From the NCBI GenBank assembly GCA_050742535.1, contig JBOGIQ010000134.1:1-14315 (forward strand): 14,315 nt of DNA, written 5' to 3'. The stretch's first letter is position 1. Every line of letters starts with the position of its first letter. A program made the translations under genes and the position numbers. Shown in pieces: positions 1-8,000 of the stretch. Below the pieces are notes generated by a model. That model ran no database searches. It saw only the letters and a program-made list of their open reading frames with translations, and had not been told where the DNA came from. This DNA comes from Gp6-AA40 sp050742535. GTDB taxonomy: Bacteria > Acidobacteriota > Vicinamibacteria > Vicinamibacterales > UBA2999.

Positions 1-217
1 CGCGATCAACGTACTGCCGCTCAACAACGCGTACGGCGCGGTGGTGCTGGCCATGGACACGAGCAACGTGGACACGGTGTTCATCGCCGGCAGCGCGGTG
101 AAGCAGGGCGGCCGGCTGGTCGGCGTCGATCTGGCGCGGACCCGCCGCGACGCGGAACAGTCGCGCGATTACATTGCGGGCAAGGCCGGCTGGAGCAAAG
201 GACGTCTACTGGACTGA
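1..217 (+). CDS. Amidohydrolase family protein, C-terminal end (partial)
   Basis: The reading frame is open from base 2 to a TGA at 215-217 and gives the last 71 residues of a protein whose start lies outside the window. It opens with INVLPLNNAYGAVVLAMDTS and continues with NVDTVFIAGSAVKQGG. The pattern 'NVDTVFIxGxxVKxGG' is the familiar C-terminal beta-sandwich end of metal-dependent amidohydrolases of the chlorohydrolase / cytosine deaminase / S-adenosylhomocysteine deaminase type, where the metal-site barrel lies further upstream. The catalytic region is not in the window, so the substrate (a deaminated purine or pyrimidine, or another cyclic amide) cannot be told. The next gene starts 7 nt after the stop, so the two may be co-transcribed. 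The family call is fairly safe; any finer name would be a guess. Confidence 0.75.
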   Translation, partial: AINVLPLNNAYGAVVLAMDTSNVDTVFIAGSAVKQGGRLVGVDLARTRRDAEQSRDYIAGKAGWSKGRLLD

Positions 218-223
218 GGATAT

Positions 224-1072
224 ATGCGAAAAACAACGATGTGTCTTGGCGTCGTCATGCTCGCCGCCGTCCTCGTTGGCCGGGCGCAGACGCTGTCGTT
301 CGAAGTCGCGTCGGTGAAACCGAATGACTCGACCCCATCGGCCCCGACGGGTGGCGCCGTAATCCGGCCGGAGCAGTTCGACGTAACGTGGTATCCGATT
401 CAAGCGCTCGTCTCACTCGCCTATGGCGTCCCCGGTTCGCGAATCACCGGCTGGCCGGAATGGGCACAACGAGCGCGCTACGACATCCGGGCGAAGACCG
501 GAAAACCATCCACGCGTCAGGAAGTGCTGGCGATGCTGCAGGCGCTTCTTGCCGAGCGCTTCTCGCTGAAGGCGCATCGCGAGACGCGCGAGATGGACAT
601 CTATGCGCTGGTCGTCGCCAAACCCGGGGTCACCGGTCCGAAGCTGCAGCGCGTCGAGGTCGACTGCGAAACGAAGAAGCTGCTCGATGGTTCCGCACCG
701 GGGTTCTTTCCACCGGACGCGCGCCCTGCGTGCGGCAGCAGCCTGCAGACGGTCAGGATGGTCGCGGGCCCATCGATCACGAGCAGCAAGCGCGCTGCCT
801 CGACGATGGAGCAAATGGCCACCGGTCTGGGACCAGGCGTAGGCCGGCCGGTGATCGACCGGACCGGACTGAGTGGGACATTCGACGCGGAATTGACGTA
901 CGTGACAGAGAATCCTCCGAGCTTCCCGCAGCCGTCGAAACCGCAACCGCCGCCCGACGGCGTGTCACTGCGCGACGCCATCAGGCAGCAGCTTGGCCTG
1001 GACCTGCGCTCCGAGCGGGGTCCGGTGGAGTTCCTCGTCATCGATTCGATCGAACGTCCGACGGCGAACTGA
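224..1072 (+). CDS. TIGR03435 family soil-associated secreted protein
   Basis: This 282-residue exported protein belongs to the TIGR03435 family, which is greatly expanded in Acidobacteria such as Solibacter; its function is unknown. Residues 1-21 form a signal peptide (hydrophobic stretch MCLGVVMLAAVLVG, cleavage near GRAQ). Family landmarks follow in order: FEVASVKPN (26-34), LVSLAYGV near 62-69, the strongly conserved LLAERFSLKAHRETREMDIY (108-127), GRPVIDRTGLSGTFDAEL (207-224), a Pro-rich linker (231-245), and a C-terminal LGLDLRSERGPVEFLVIDSI (257-276). Length matches the usual 250-300 residues. Two cysteines (148, 170) could form a disulfide. The ATG at 224 follows GAGGA at 216-220, only 3 nt away, which is a tight Shine-Dalgarno spacing. 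It sits 6 nt behind the amidohydrolase stop on the same strand and meets the second family member tail to tail. Family call secure; role unknown. Confidence 0.9.
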   Translation: MRKTTMCLGVVMLAAVLVGRAQTLSFEVASVKPNDSTPSAPTGGAVIRPEQFDVTWYPIQALVSLAYGVPGSRITGWPEWAQRARYDIRAKTGKPSTRQEVLAMLQALLAERFSLKAHRETREMDIYALVVAKPGVTGPKLQRVEVDCETKKLLDGSAPGFFPPDARPACGSSLQTVRMVAGPSITSSKRAASTMEQMATGLGPGVGRPVIDRTGLSGTFDAELTYVTENPPSFPQPSKPQPPPDGVSLRDAIRQQLGLDLRSERGPVEFLVIDSIERPTAN

Positions 1073-1100
1073 ATGGGTTGCCTTGGTTGCTACCTAAGAT

Positions 1101-1961
1101 TCAGTCCTCGACCGGACGCTCGACGCGCTCCACTTCCGTAACCGGCATGGGTAACCGTGCGGCCTCCAGCTTGAGCCCAAGCTGTTCCTGCAGCACCGTG
1201 AACAGCGAGGCGGCGTCAGGGTCTGGCGGCGGCAGCTCCATGCCGGGTGGAAGCGACGGGGGAGTGAACGAGATGTCGAACTCCCAGTCGCCCGTGAGCC
1301 CCGTGCGGTCGACGACCCGCCGCTGAGTCATCGCGGTCAGCACGCTCGTCAGCGTTGCCAGCGGCCGCCCTCCGAACTGGATGCGTCCGACGCTGACTCG
1401 CATGCCACAGATCATGCGGTCCGGCGTGTTCGGATTCGGCGCCGGCGGACCACCCTTCACAGCCTCGTCGGTGGCTCGCTGTATCGACAGGCAATCGGCC
1501 GTGGAGCGCCGCATCCCGTTGCCGAGGCGGTTATCTCGATTCGCCCGGACGAGTTGATAGACCGGAATCTCGCGTGTCTCGCGGCGGATGGCGAGCTTGA
1601 AGCGATCCGCGAGCAGCGCCTGCGTCGCAATCATCATCGCGTCGAGCTGCCCCGGCGGCATCCTCGGTGGATCGCCGTCGATCCTCGCCACGATATTCCA
1701 CCGATCGTCCATCAGCCACGGTGGTCCACCGACGAGCTCGAACGGCTGCAGTTGGTAAGCAAAGCTGATAAGTGTCGCAAGCTGAATGTTGGTCGCCTCG
1801 AAGCGCCCACCCGGAAATCGCTGGAGCCCGGCGACCGTGCCACCGTCGCGGTTCTGCTTGATCGACGCCACGTCGAACGTCGAATTCGCGGGCGCCGGGC
1901 CCTGAGCAGCGGTCGAGATCGTGCTCGCGAGAGCGGCTAGGGCAAGAAGCGTCGCCTTCAC
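1101..1961 (-). CDS. TIGR03435 family soil-associated secreted protein, second copy
   Basis: This 286-residue protein is a diverged paralogue of the neighbouring plus-strand gene. It has a signal peptide (about 1-20, LLALAALASTISTAAQ), then FDVASIKQN (29-37), FEATNIQLATLISFAY (54-69), ALLADRFKLAIRRETREIPV (115-134), RVVDRTGLTGDWEFDISFTP (215-234), a Pro-rich stretch (235-248) and LGLKLEAARLPMPVTEVERV (261-280). Every family landmark is present, but identity with the neighbour looks low outside them, so this is an old duplication or separate acquisition. The only in-frame start near the signal peptide is GTG at 1959-1961. A good GGGAGG site (1975-1980) lies 13 nt upstream of that GTG, but 6 nt upstream of an out-of-frame ATG at 1966-1968, so a lost or gained base at the extreme 5' end is possible. 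It converges on the first copy with 28 nt between stops and no clear terminator. Confidence 0.88.
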   Translation of the reverse strand: MKATLLALAALASTISTAAQGPAPANSTFDVASIKQNRDGGTVAGLQRFPGGRFEATNIQLATLISFAYQLQPFELVGGPPWLMDDRWNIVARIDGDPPRMPPGQLDAMMIATQALLADRFKLAIRRETREIPVYQLVRANRDNRLGNGMRRSTADCLSIQRATDEAVKGGPPAPNPNTPDRMICGMRVSVGRIQFGGRPLATLTSVLTAMTQRRVVDRTGLTGDWEFDISFTPPSLPPGMELPPPDPDAASLFTVLQEQLGLKLEAARLPMPVTEVERVERPVED

Positions 1962-1974
1962 GACGCATTGGACG

Positions 1975-1980
1975 CCTCCC
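1975..1980 (-). promoter_or_regulatory. Shine-Dalgarno site with competing starts
   Basis: GGGAGG on the minus strand lies 6 nt before an out-of-frame ATG (1966-1968) and 13 nt before the in-frame GTG (1959-1961) of the TIGR03435 gene. The ideal spacing belongs to the ATG that does not open the conserved frame. This casts doubt on the exact N-terminus. Confidence 0.5.
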
Positions 1981-2006
1981 GGCTATGGGTGGTTAGGTGA
2001 TGCCTG

Positions 2007-2753
2007 TCACCTCACCAGGCCGAACACCCAGTGCGCGAACGACTGCCAGGCTCCGGTGGTTGCCACCGTCACGCTCACGGCACGAAGCAGAAACGTGGCG
2101 AGGCCTGCCAGATACACGGGATGAACCGTCCGGCTCTTCCTGAAGTCGACGATCGCGGCCAGCAGGACGGGGGCAGACCAGATGAGAAGCCGGAGCGGAA
2201 TTCCCGATGGCGGAGGAGGCAGGAACTCCATCCGGCCCACCGCTGCGACCAGCAGACTGGTTGCCGCAACGACCATCATCCGTTTGTGAAGCTGCGGCTT
2301 GCGGCGATAGACGATCGCCGCGCCGAAGAAACCGGCAAACATCACCATGTCGGCAATGGCGACATACAGCAGTCGCAGCCCGTCGCTCGCCTGGGGATCC
2401 GCCGACCGCAGCACGCCGGTCGTCAACCCGACGCCGATCAGCAGAAGTGCGTACCAGATTCCAATCTTTCCGATTTTCACATGCCACTGGATGCGTTTGG
2501 TGGCGGCAAACACCGCCTGCAGCGCGAACAGCGCCAGCCAGCCGGTGAACACCACGGCGTGGATGTGAATCAGCAGCGGATGCGAGAGCGTGCCGGCGAC
2601 GAGCGGTCCGTAGTAATTGGGCCAGAACCCGATGAGCGCGATCAGCGCCATCAGTCCACTCAGCCCCACGAACGGCACGCGGTAGGTTGTTCGCTTCGGG
2701 ATCGCGCGTGCCGACGTGACAGCGGGGATCATGGCGCGCACATCGTAGATCAT
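2007..2753 (-). CDS. Seven-helix integral membrane protein of unknown function
   Basis: The 248-residue product is almost wholly hydrophobic, with about seven predicted membrane helices: near 30-46, 58-83, 93-114, 124-148, 154-173, 182-203 and 212-232. Histidines lie at the ends of helices or inside them: H58, the HIH pair in helix 2 followed by AVVFTGWLALFALQ, a further His in QWHVKIGKIG, and one in LHKRMM. The arrangement GFWPNYY, then HIHAVVFTGW, then WHVKIGKIG, then LHKRMM resembles, from memory, a widespread uncharacterised bacterial membrane family. The His placement would allow heme or metal binding, as in cytochrome b561-like or DUF2306-like proteins, but I cannot confirm this. ATG at 2751-2753 is used; a second ATG seven codons later is possible, and neither has a good ribosome site. 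It lies on the same strand as the phytase cluster, 27 nt beyond the heptamer array, so it may be a weakly linked last operon gene. Confidence 0.75.
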   Translation of the reverse strand: MIYDVRAMIPAVTSARAIPKRTTYRVPFVGLSGLMALIALIGFWPNYYGPLVAGTLSHPLLIHIHAVVFTGWLALFALQAVFAATKRIQWHVKIGKIGIWYALLLIGVGLTTGVLRSADPQASDGLRLLYVAIADMVMFAGFFGAAIVYRRKPQLHKRMMVVAATSLLVAAVGRMEFLPPPPSGIPLRLLIWSAPVLLAAIVDFRKSRTVHPVYLAGLATFLLRAVSVTVATTGAWQSFAHWVFGLVR

Positions 2754-2780
2754 CCGTGCGGGCTGAACCCTCGCGACGCG

Positions 2781-2846
2781 CCCTGATCCCTAATCCCTAA
2801 TCCCTAATCCCTGATCCCTGATCCCTAATCCCCGATCCCCGATCCC
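2781..2846 (-). repeat. Heptamer tandem array, GGGATYR x9 plus GGG; G-quadruplex motif
   Basis: Sixty-six bases consist of nine direct 7-bp units plus a closing GGG. Read on the minus strand (the mRNA sense of the neighbouring genes), the units are GGGATCG twice, GGGATTA once, GGGATCA twice, GGGATTA three times and GGGATCA once. Positions 6 and 7 vary only by transitions; the GGGAT core never changes. The ten GGG tracts separated by 4-nt loops meet the standard G-quadruplex pattern twice over. The array encodes the last residues (GSGIGD) and the TAG stop (2825-2827) of the phytase gene. Because seven is not a multiple of three, the run of three TTA units gives TAG in all three frames on this strand and TAA in all three on the other. 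Heptamer arrays (STRR) are known from cyanobacteria; whether this one is part of a genome-wide family cannot be seen here. Confidence 0.95.
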
Positions 2847-3955
2847 TGGATAACCGCCCTCCAGTCGTAGAGCAGGAAATTGCGACTCCCGGCCGTCATC
2901 ATCACGAGCAGCCCGCCGGGGAAACCGGGCAGGCGATGCGCCGTGACCTCGAGGCCGTCGGTATCGTCGGAGGTCGTGGCAACGGTGCGCAGCTCTGGAT
3001 GCGCGTGAGGATTGCCCGCTGAGCCCTCCCGCGGGAACAGCTTCACGCGAGTGCCAGCCGGAATCTGATCGCTCACGACGATGAATCCGGTGAAGTCGCC
3101 GGTCGGCATGATCGCCAGGCCCTCCCGGTCACCAAGAAACCCGCTCGTGGCGAACGCCGCCAGCTCACTCCCGGCATCTGGGTGATCGGGATCCACGTGA
3201 TACTTCCGGATGCCGTACCCCTCGTCGCTGTAATAGACGAAGCCGAGCGCATCGTCGACGACAACGGCCTCGATCTCACCGATCTCGTCCGCTTCGCGGC
3301 CGACCCCGCTGAAGCGTCCGAATCGCCGGGCCAGCGTCGCACGCAGCTTCCCGTCCGGGCCGGCATCGATGCGGTACTGCCACAGATAGTTTTCGGACCC
3401 ACCGGTTTTCGGCGCGACGATCGCGAACACTGCCTGATCGCGAGGACGACGGTACAGGGCGATTCCCATCGGCTCGCCGGCCTCGCCACTCTGCCCTGCA
3501 AGCACGGGCAGGCCCGTGGGCACCAGATCGCTGAGTCGGCCCGCCGGGCTGATCGCAAAGACGCGCAGCCGGTGGCGCATCCGTTCGGTCAGCACGGCAA
3601 TGTCGGTCGGTCCCCTCGACAGCCGCAGTCCGTACTCGACATCCACGTTGTTGGGCCGGTCGATATCAGGGATCGACTGGCGCAGTGTGCCGTCGAGGCC
3701 GAACACGTAGAGCCCGCCTGTCTTTTCGTGCTTGTCGGTCCCCAGAATCAGCGCTTTTGACTTATCGGCCGGATGAATCCAGATCGCCGGGTCGTCGGCA
3801 TCGTTGGGCACGGCCGCGGTTCCCCCGACCGGTTGGAGCATGACCGTGGGCCGCGCCTCGAGAGTCTCGGGGGTGGTGCCCCCGGCGCGCTCACACGCCG
3901 TGCAGCTCAGGATCAGCGCCGCGCACAGATAGAAATTGTGTCTTGCTACTTCCAT
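2825..3955 (-). CDS. Beta-propeller phytase, predicted lipoprotein
   Basis: This 376-residue protein belongs to the beta-propeller (alkaline) phytases, PF02333, calcium-dependent enzymes that release phosphate from phytate. The N-terminus is a lipoprotein-like signal (FYLCAALILSC, with C18 or C21 as lipidation site), placing it in the periplasm or on the outer membrane. Family marks are clear: DADDPAIWIHP (52-62), the substrate-facing LGTDK (71-75), NNVDVEYG (102-109), IAVLTER (119-125), the acidic calcium-site strand EIGEIEAVVVDD (224-235) with YYSDEGYGIRKY (241-252), DREGLAIM (276-283) and TSDDTDGLEV (328-337). The acidic residues expected for calcium sites are present, so it should be active. 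ATG at 3953-3955 overlaps the end of the phosphatase gene by 10 nt and has no clear ribosome site, which suggests reinitiation after the upstream stop. The final six residues (GSGIGD) and the stop lie in the heptamer array, beyond the propeller's natural end at YDWRAVI. Confidence 0.93.
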   Translation of the reverse strand: MEVARHNFYLCAALILSCTACERAGGTTPETLEARPTVMLQPVGGTAAVPNDADDPAIWIHPADKSKALILGTDKHEKTGGLYVFGLDGTLRQSIPDIDRPNNVDVEYGLRLSRGPTDIAVLTERMRHRLRVFAISPAGRLSDLVPTGLPVLAGQSGEAGEPMGIALYRRPRDQAVFAIVAPKTGGSENYLWQYRIDAGPDGKLRATLARRFGRFSGVGREADEIGEIEAVVVDDALGFVYYSDEGYGIRKYHVDPDHPDAGSELAAFATSGFLGDREGLAIMPTGDFTGFIVVSDQIPAGTRVKLFPREGSAGNPHAHPELRTVATTSDDTDGLEVTAHRLPGFPGGLLVMMTAGSRNFLLYDWRAVIQGSGIGD

Positions 3956-5067
3956 CCGTACGCCGACTGCATCACGCCAAAGAGATCGACATTCGACATG
4001 ACGCCCTGCACACGTGAGGCACCTGGTCCCGTCGCGGCGGCAATAACCTCCTCGCCCGTGTGGTCGTCGTCGCGCCGGACGTTGTCGAGCCGGATCGTGT
4101 CCTCGTCGTCGCCGTAGTTGGAATCCAGCGGCGGCAGCAGCGAGGCGCCGCGTTTTCCATCGTGGACCCGGACGTCGTAGGAGTGGTCGGCCGTGAACAG
4201 GATCAACGTGTCCGGCCCCGCACGTTCGGCCGTTTCCTTGATTGTCCGATCCAGCGCGATGGTGCGCTCGAGGCCGCGCACGAGCTGTTCGGTGTGCAGA
4301 TCGGACTCTACCATCAGGAAATAGCCCTTGGGGTTCTGCGACAGGATCTCGATCGCCTTCCGCGTCGCGGCCGCCAGATCGAAGCGGCTGTCGAGCAGGA
4401 CGACGACGCGTCGCGCGCCGGGTCGAACGTATTCGAGTGCATCGGCCGTCTCGTATCCGGCGGCTTTCAGAGCCGCCGCCGGCGACGTGCCCGCCGCCTT
4501 CGCGGCCTCCTCGATGTCGTCGCGTCCGGCGCCGATCACCACGTCCACCCCGTCACCGAAGGACGGCTTCAGCATGTTGCGAAAGATCGCCGCGACGTTC
4601 CCGCGATCGTTCACGTGCGCGTATAAGGCCGCCGGCGTGGCCGACAGGACCGAGCTGTTCGAAATGACGCCGGTGGAGAGCCCGCGCTCCTCCGCGTACT
4701 CCAGGATCGTCTTGAGCGGAGCGCCGTCCTGCTTGCCACGGACGGCGGCGTCGGACTGCGCCAGCACGCCGTTGTGTGTCTTACGTCCCGTGACGATGGC
4801 CGTCATGCCCGCCGCCGAATCCGTGACCCACTGCGACGCGGCGGACGTCTCGACGAGCGCGATGTGCGGCATCCGGTGGATGTACAGCGCGCGTGGGTTG
4901 CCATACGCGTGAATGCTCGCCGCGTTGAGCGTCGGGATTCCTCCGGCATCACCGAGGAACAGGATCACGTTCCGGGCCGGCGGAGGCGCCGTGGTCGTCT
5001 GGACCGTGCACGCCTGGAAGGCGCACGCGCACAGTCCCGCCGCGAACAGAAGCACGACGGCGCGCAC
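3946..5067 (-). CDS. PhoA-family alkaline phosphatase, exported
   Basis: The 373-residue product is an alkaline phosphatase (PF00245), hydrolysing phosphate monoesters outside the inner membrane. A signal region (1-20) ends in FQAC, so C20 may be lipidated. Metal-site and catalytic landmarks: NVILFLGDAGG with D40; VTDSAAGMTA with D83 and nucleophile S84; ATPAALYAHVNDR (143-155) with a likely phosphate-binding R155; VESDLHTE (253-260) with E254, D256, H258; FTADHSYD with D294 and H295; and DDDHTGEEV with H336. The E254 region differs from E. coli PhoA: there the Glu, Asp and His ligands are spaced E-x4-D-x3-H, here E-x-D-x-H. This shortened loop probably marks a subfamily rather than a dead enzyme, since the other ligands are kept. 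The start is GTG (5065-5067), one base after the receptor's TGA, with GAGG in the receptor's last codons serving as ribosome site. Its 3' end overlaps the phytase start by 10 nt. Confidence 0.92.
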   Translation of the reverse strand: MRAVVLLFAAGLCACAFQACTVQTTTAPPPARNVILFLGDAGGIPTLNAASIHAYGNPRALYIHRMPHIALVETSAASQWVTDSAAGMTAIVTGRKTHNGVLAQSDAAVRGKQDGAPLKTILEYAEERGLSTGVISNSSVLSATPAALYAHVNDRGNVAAIFRNMLKPSFGDGVDVVIGAGRDDIEEAAKAAGTSPAAALKAAGYETADALEYVRPGARRVVVLLDSRFDLAAATRKAIEILSQNPKGYFLMVESDLHTEQLVRGLERTIALDRTIKETAERAGPDTLILFTADHSYDVRVHDGKRGASLLPPLDSNYGDDEDTIRLDNVRRDDDHTGEEVIAAATGPGASRVQGVMSNVDLFGVMQSAYGWK

Positions 5068-5068
5068 G

Positions 5069-8000
5069 TCAGAACCTCAGTTTCGCGCCGAGCTGCACGA
5101 GCCGGGGGCCGCCGCGCGTCTCGGTGATCTGGCCGAAGTTCGAGGATCCGAGATCGTTCTCGGGGTTGCGGAAGGTCGGCGTGTTAGTGACGTTGTAGGC
5201 TTCGAGCCGCAGCTCGATCGAGAAGCCGTTCCCGAAGCGCGTGGTCTTGCCCACGCTCATGTCGAGACGCCGCTGCGCGGCTCCGACGACCGAGTTGCGC
5301 GGCAGCGTGCCGAACTGCGCGCCGGAGCTGACGAACGCCGCCCGGTTCAGATATCCGCCCACGCGCGACTCCACGGAACCGGAAGTCGTCTGATCGTCGA
5401 GCGTGCGCCCGGACGCCAGGCTCGGTCTCGGGTTCTGTGACCCATACAGGAACCCGCTGAAGTCTTCGTCAGTAATCGTGAAGGGCCGGCCGGACTGCAG
5501 CGTGGCCACGCCGGCCACCTGCCATCCGCTCGTCCACGCACTGCCGCTCGAGGGAATCTCCCACACGAAGCTCCCGATCAGGCGATGGCGGCGATCGAAG
5601 TCCGACACGGCCCAATTCAGATCCGGGCGGGTCTGGTCGTGCTCGATCTGGAACTGCCCCTCGTCCGAGTAGGTATCCATCGACTTCGACAGGGTGTAGT
5701 TCACGTTGAACATGTAGCCGCGATTGAAGCGCCGCTGCAGGCTCATCTGCATCGAGTGATACTCGGATCGCCCGCTGTTGCTCAGAAAGTTGGCGCCCTC
5801 GTCCTCGTCGAATCCGAGGAGTCGCCCGCGTAACTCGGCGGCGATCACGCAGTCGCCCGGATCCTCGTCGAGGCAACCAGCCGGCGGCGTGTCGCGCGGC
5901 ACGAACTCGTCATCATCCACGTCGAAGTAGTTGCCGGTGAATCCCCCGCCGGGGACGCCCGGCCGCGCCAGCAATCCGACGGTGTCGACGTCGAGCGCCT
6001 GGTTCAGATTCGCCCATTGCAACAGCCGGCTGCCCTTGCTGCCGACGTAGCCGATCTCCATCAGCCAGTTGGGACGGAACTCCCACTGGGTCGTCAGGTT
6101 CCACTGGTGCAGATACGGCGTCTCGAGATCGGGCGACACCATCTGCGTCTCGAACGCCTCGAACTCGGTGTCCGGATCGTTGTCGCCGACGAGGATCGGC
6201 TCGCCGTCGTCGAAGCCGATGCTGAAGCCGGGCACAGGGAAGGTCGGCACGTCGTTCGGGATGGTGTTCCAGTTGCCCGCGTCGTTGAGCTGCAGTTCGC
6301 GGAAGAAGGGCGGGCCCTGCCGCAGCGAGTTCGCGAACGCGCCGGTGATGCGCTCGTAAAACAGGCCATACCCACCGCGGACGACGACCGACGCCGAGCG
6401 ATGGGGCGTCCACGCGAAACTGGCGCGCGGCGCAATGTTGTCGAAGTCGCCCGGAACGATGCTCTTGCGGTCCGAGATGTTGAGCGGAAGCCCCGCCGCT
6501 CCGGGAATCGAGCTCTGATCGAAGTTCGACGCGAAAAGGAACCCGTCCTGCACCCTGCCGGTGACGAGCGCCGCCTCATAGTCGTAGAGGGCGAGGAACC
6601 CGTTCTTCTCCGACGGGAACCCGTAGTAGTCGTGGCGCACGCCCAGGTTCAGCGTGAGGTTCGGCGTCACACGCCAGTCTTCGGCGACAAACCAGCTCCA
6701 GTCCGTCAGCCGGTAGTTGCGGACGGTCGAGCCGACGTTGAGCCCCGTGTCGGAGATCTGCCGGGCACGATTGCGGTCGCCCGGGTTCGCGTAGCCGACG
6801 GTCAGGAAGTCGAACCAGGCATCGAAGTTGTGCCGGCGGTTGCGCGTCTCCTGCAGATCGCCGTCGAGCGCATGCCGCCGCAGCTCTCCGCCGAAGCGGA
6901 GCGAGTGACGGCCGCGGACCAGCGAGACGGTGTCGCCGACCGTCCACGTCGTCTGCCGATCGAAGATACGCGTGCCGTCGCCGGGCGTGCCGAAGCGGAT
7001 CTCGCTACCGACATCATCGCCGTCAATCGTGATCTGCGAGAGGTCCGGCACCTGCGACGCGAAGGGGTTCGCGATGCCGAACTCCGCGTTGGTGAAGAAC
7101 GACACGGGCATGCTGTCGTTGCGGTTACGGAAAAAGCCGCCGCGAAGCTCGTTGACGATGCCGTCGCCGAACACGTGGACGTCGGTCAGCGACAGCGTGC
7201 GCTGGTAGGTCGTTTCCTCGACCTCGTGCCGCGTGAGGGCGGCGCCGTCGAACAGCGGATCGCGGCTCGGCTGGTTGGCGAAGAAGTACTTGCCGCTGAG
7301 CCGGTTCGCACCGCCGAATGACTGGTCGAGATTCAGCGTGAACTGATCCTGCTCGTAGGTGGCAGGAATGATCGACAACACCTCGCAGCTTGCGGCAACC
7401 TGTTCGTCGCGCGTCTCGCAGTTGAAGCCGCCGGCGCCGGAGGGAACCATGAACGAGCCGTCCGGCAGACGCGCCTGCAGGAGCGATCGGGAGATCGGAT
7501 TGATGGCGCCAAGGTTGATCGGACCGTTATCGGACGTATTCCAGATGGAAGCCGCAAAGGCATCGATTCCGGCGTTGGAACGATCGTCGGTCAGCGTCTG
7601 CGGTACCAGAACCGTGTTCGTGGCTTCGTCGACAAAGGACGTGCGCGCCCGGGTGCCCTGGTAGGAGCCGAAGAAGAACGTCCGGTTACGCCAGACAGGG
7701 CCGCCGAGGGTGAAGCCCCCCTCCTTGCGGGAAAGCAGCGGCTTCTCGGTGCCAGCGCGCTCGAAGAAGAAATCGTTGGCCAGCAGTTCGTCGTCCTGCA
7801 GGTAGTAGTACGAGGTGCCGGACAGCCGGTTCGTGCCGCTCTTCGAAACCAGCTGGAAGATGCCGCCGCCGTTCCGGCCGGTCGACGCGTCGTACAGGCT
7901 GGTCTGAAGCTTCACCTCTTCCAGTGTTTCTGGCGCCGGCGCCATGTTGCGGGACAGCGTGCCGCCGCCGGCGTCGATGGTCCCTCTCGAGCCGTTGATG

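Noticed and set aside
1073..1100. Bidirectional terminator between the convergent TIGR03435 genes
   Set aside because: The 28-bp gap holds no stem of useful length and no T-tract.
2781..2846. CRISPR array or mobile-element terminus
   Set aside because: Units are 7 bp, contiguous and without spacers; there are no cas genes, transposase or terminal inverted repeats nearby.
6017..7321. Plus-strand open frame of 434 codons inside the receptor gene
   Set aside because: It lies wholly antisense to the well-conserved receptor barrel and has a low-complexity Val/Arg/Ala/Glu composition typical of shadow frames.
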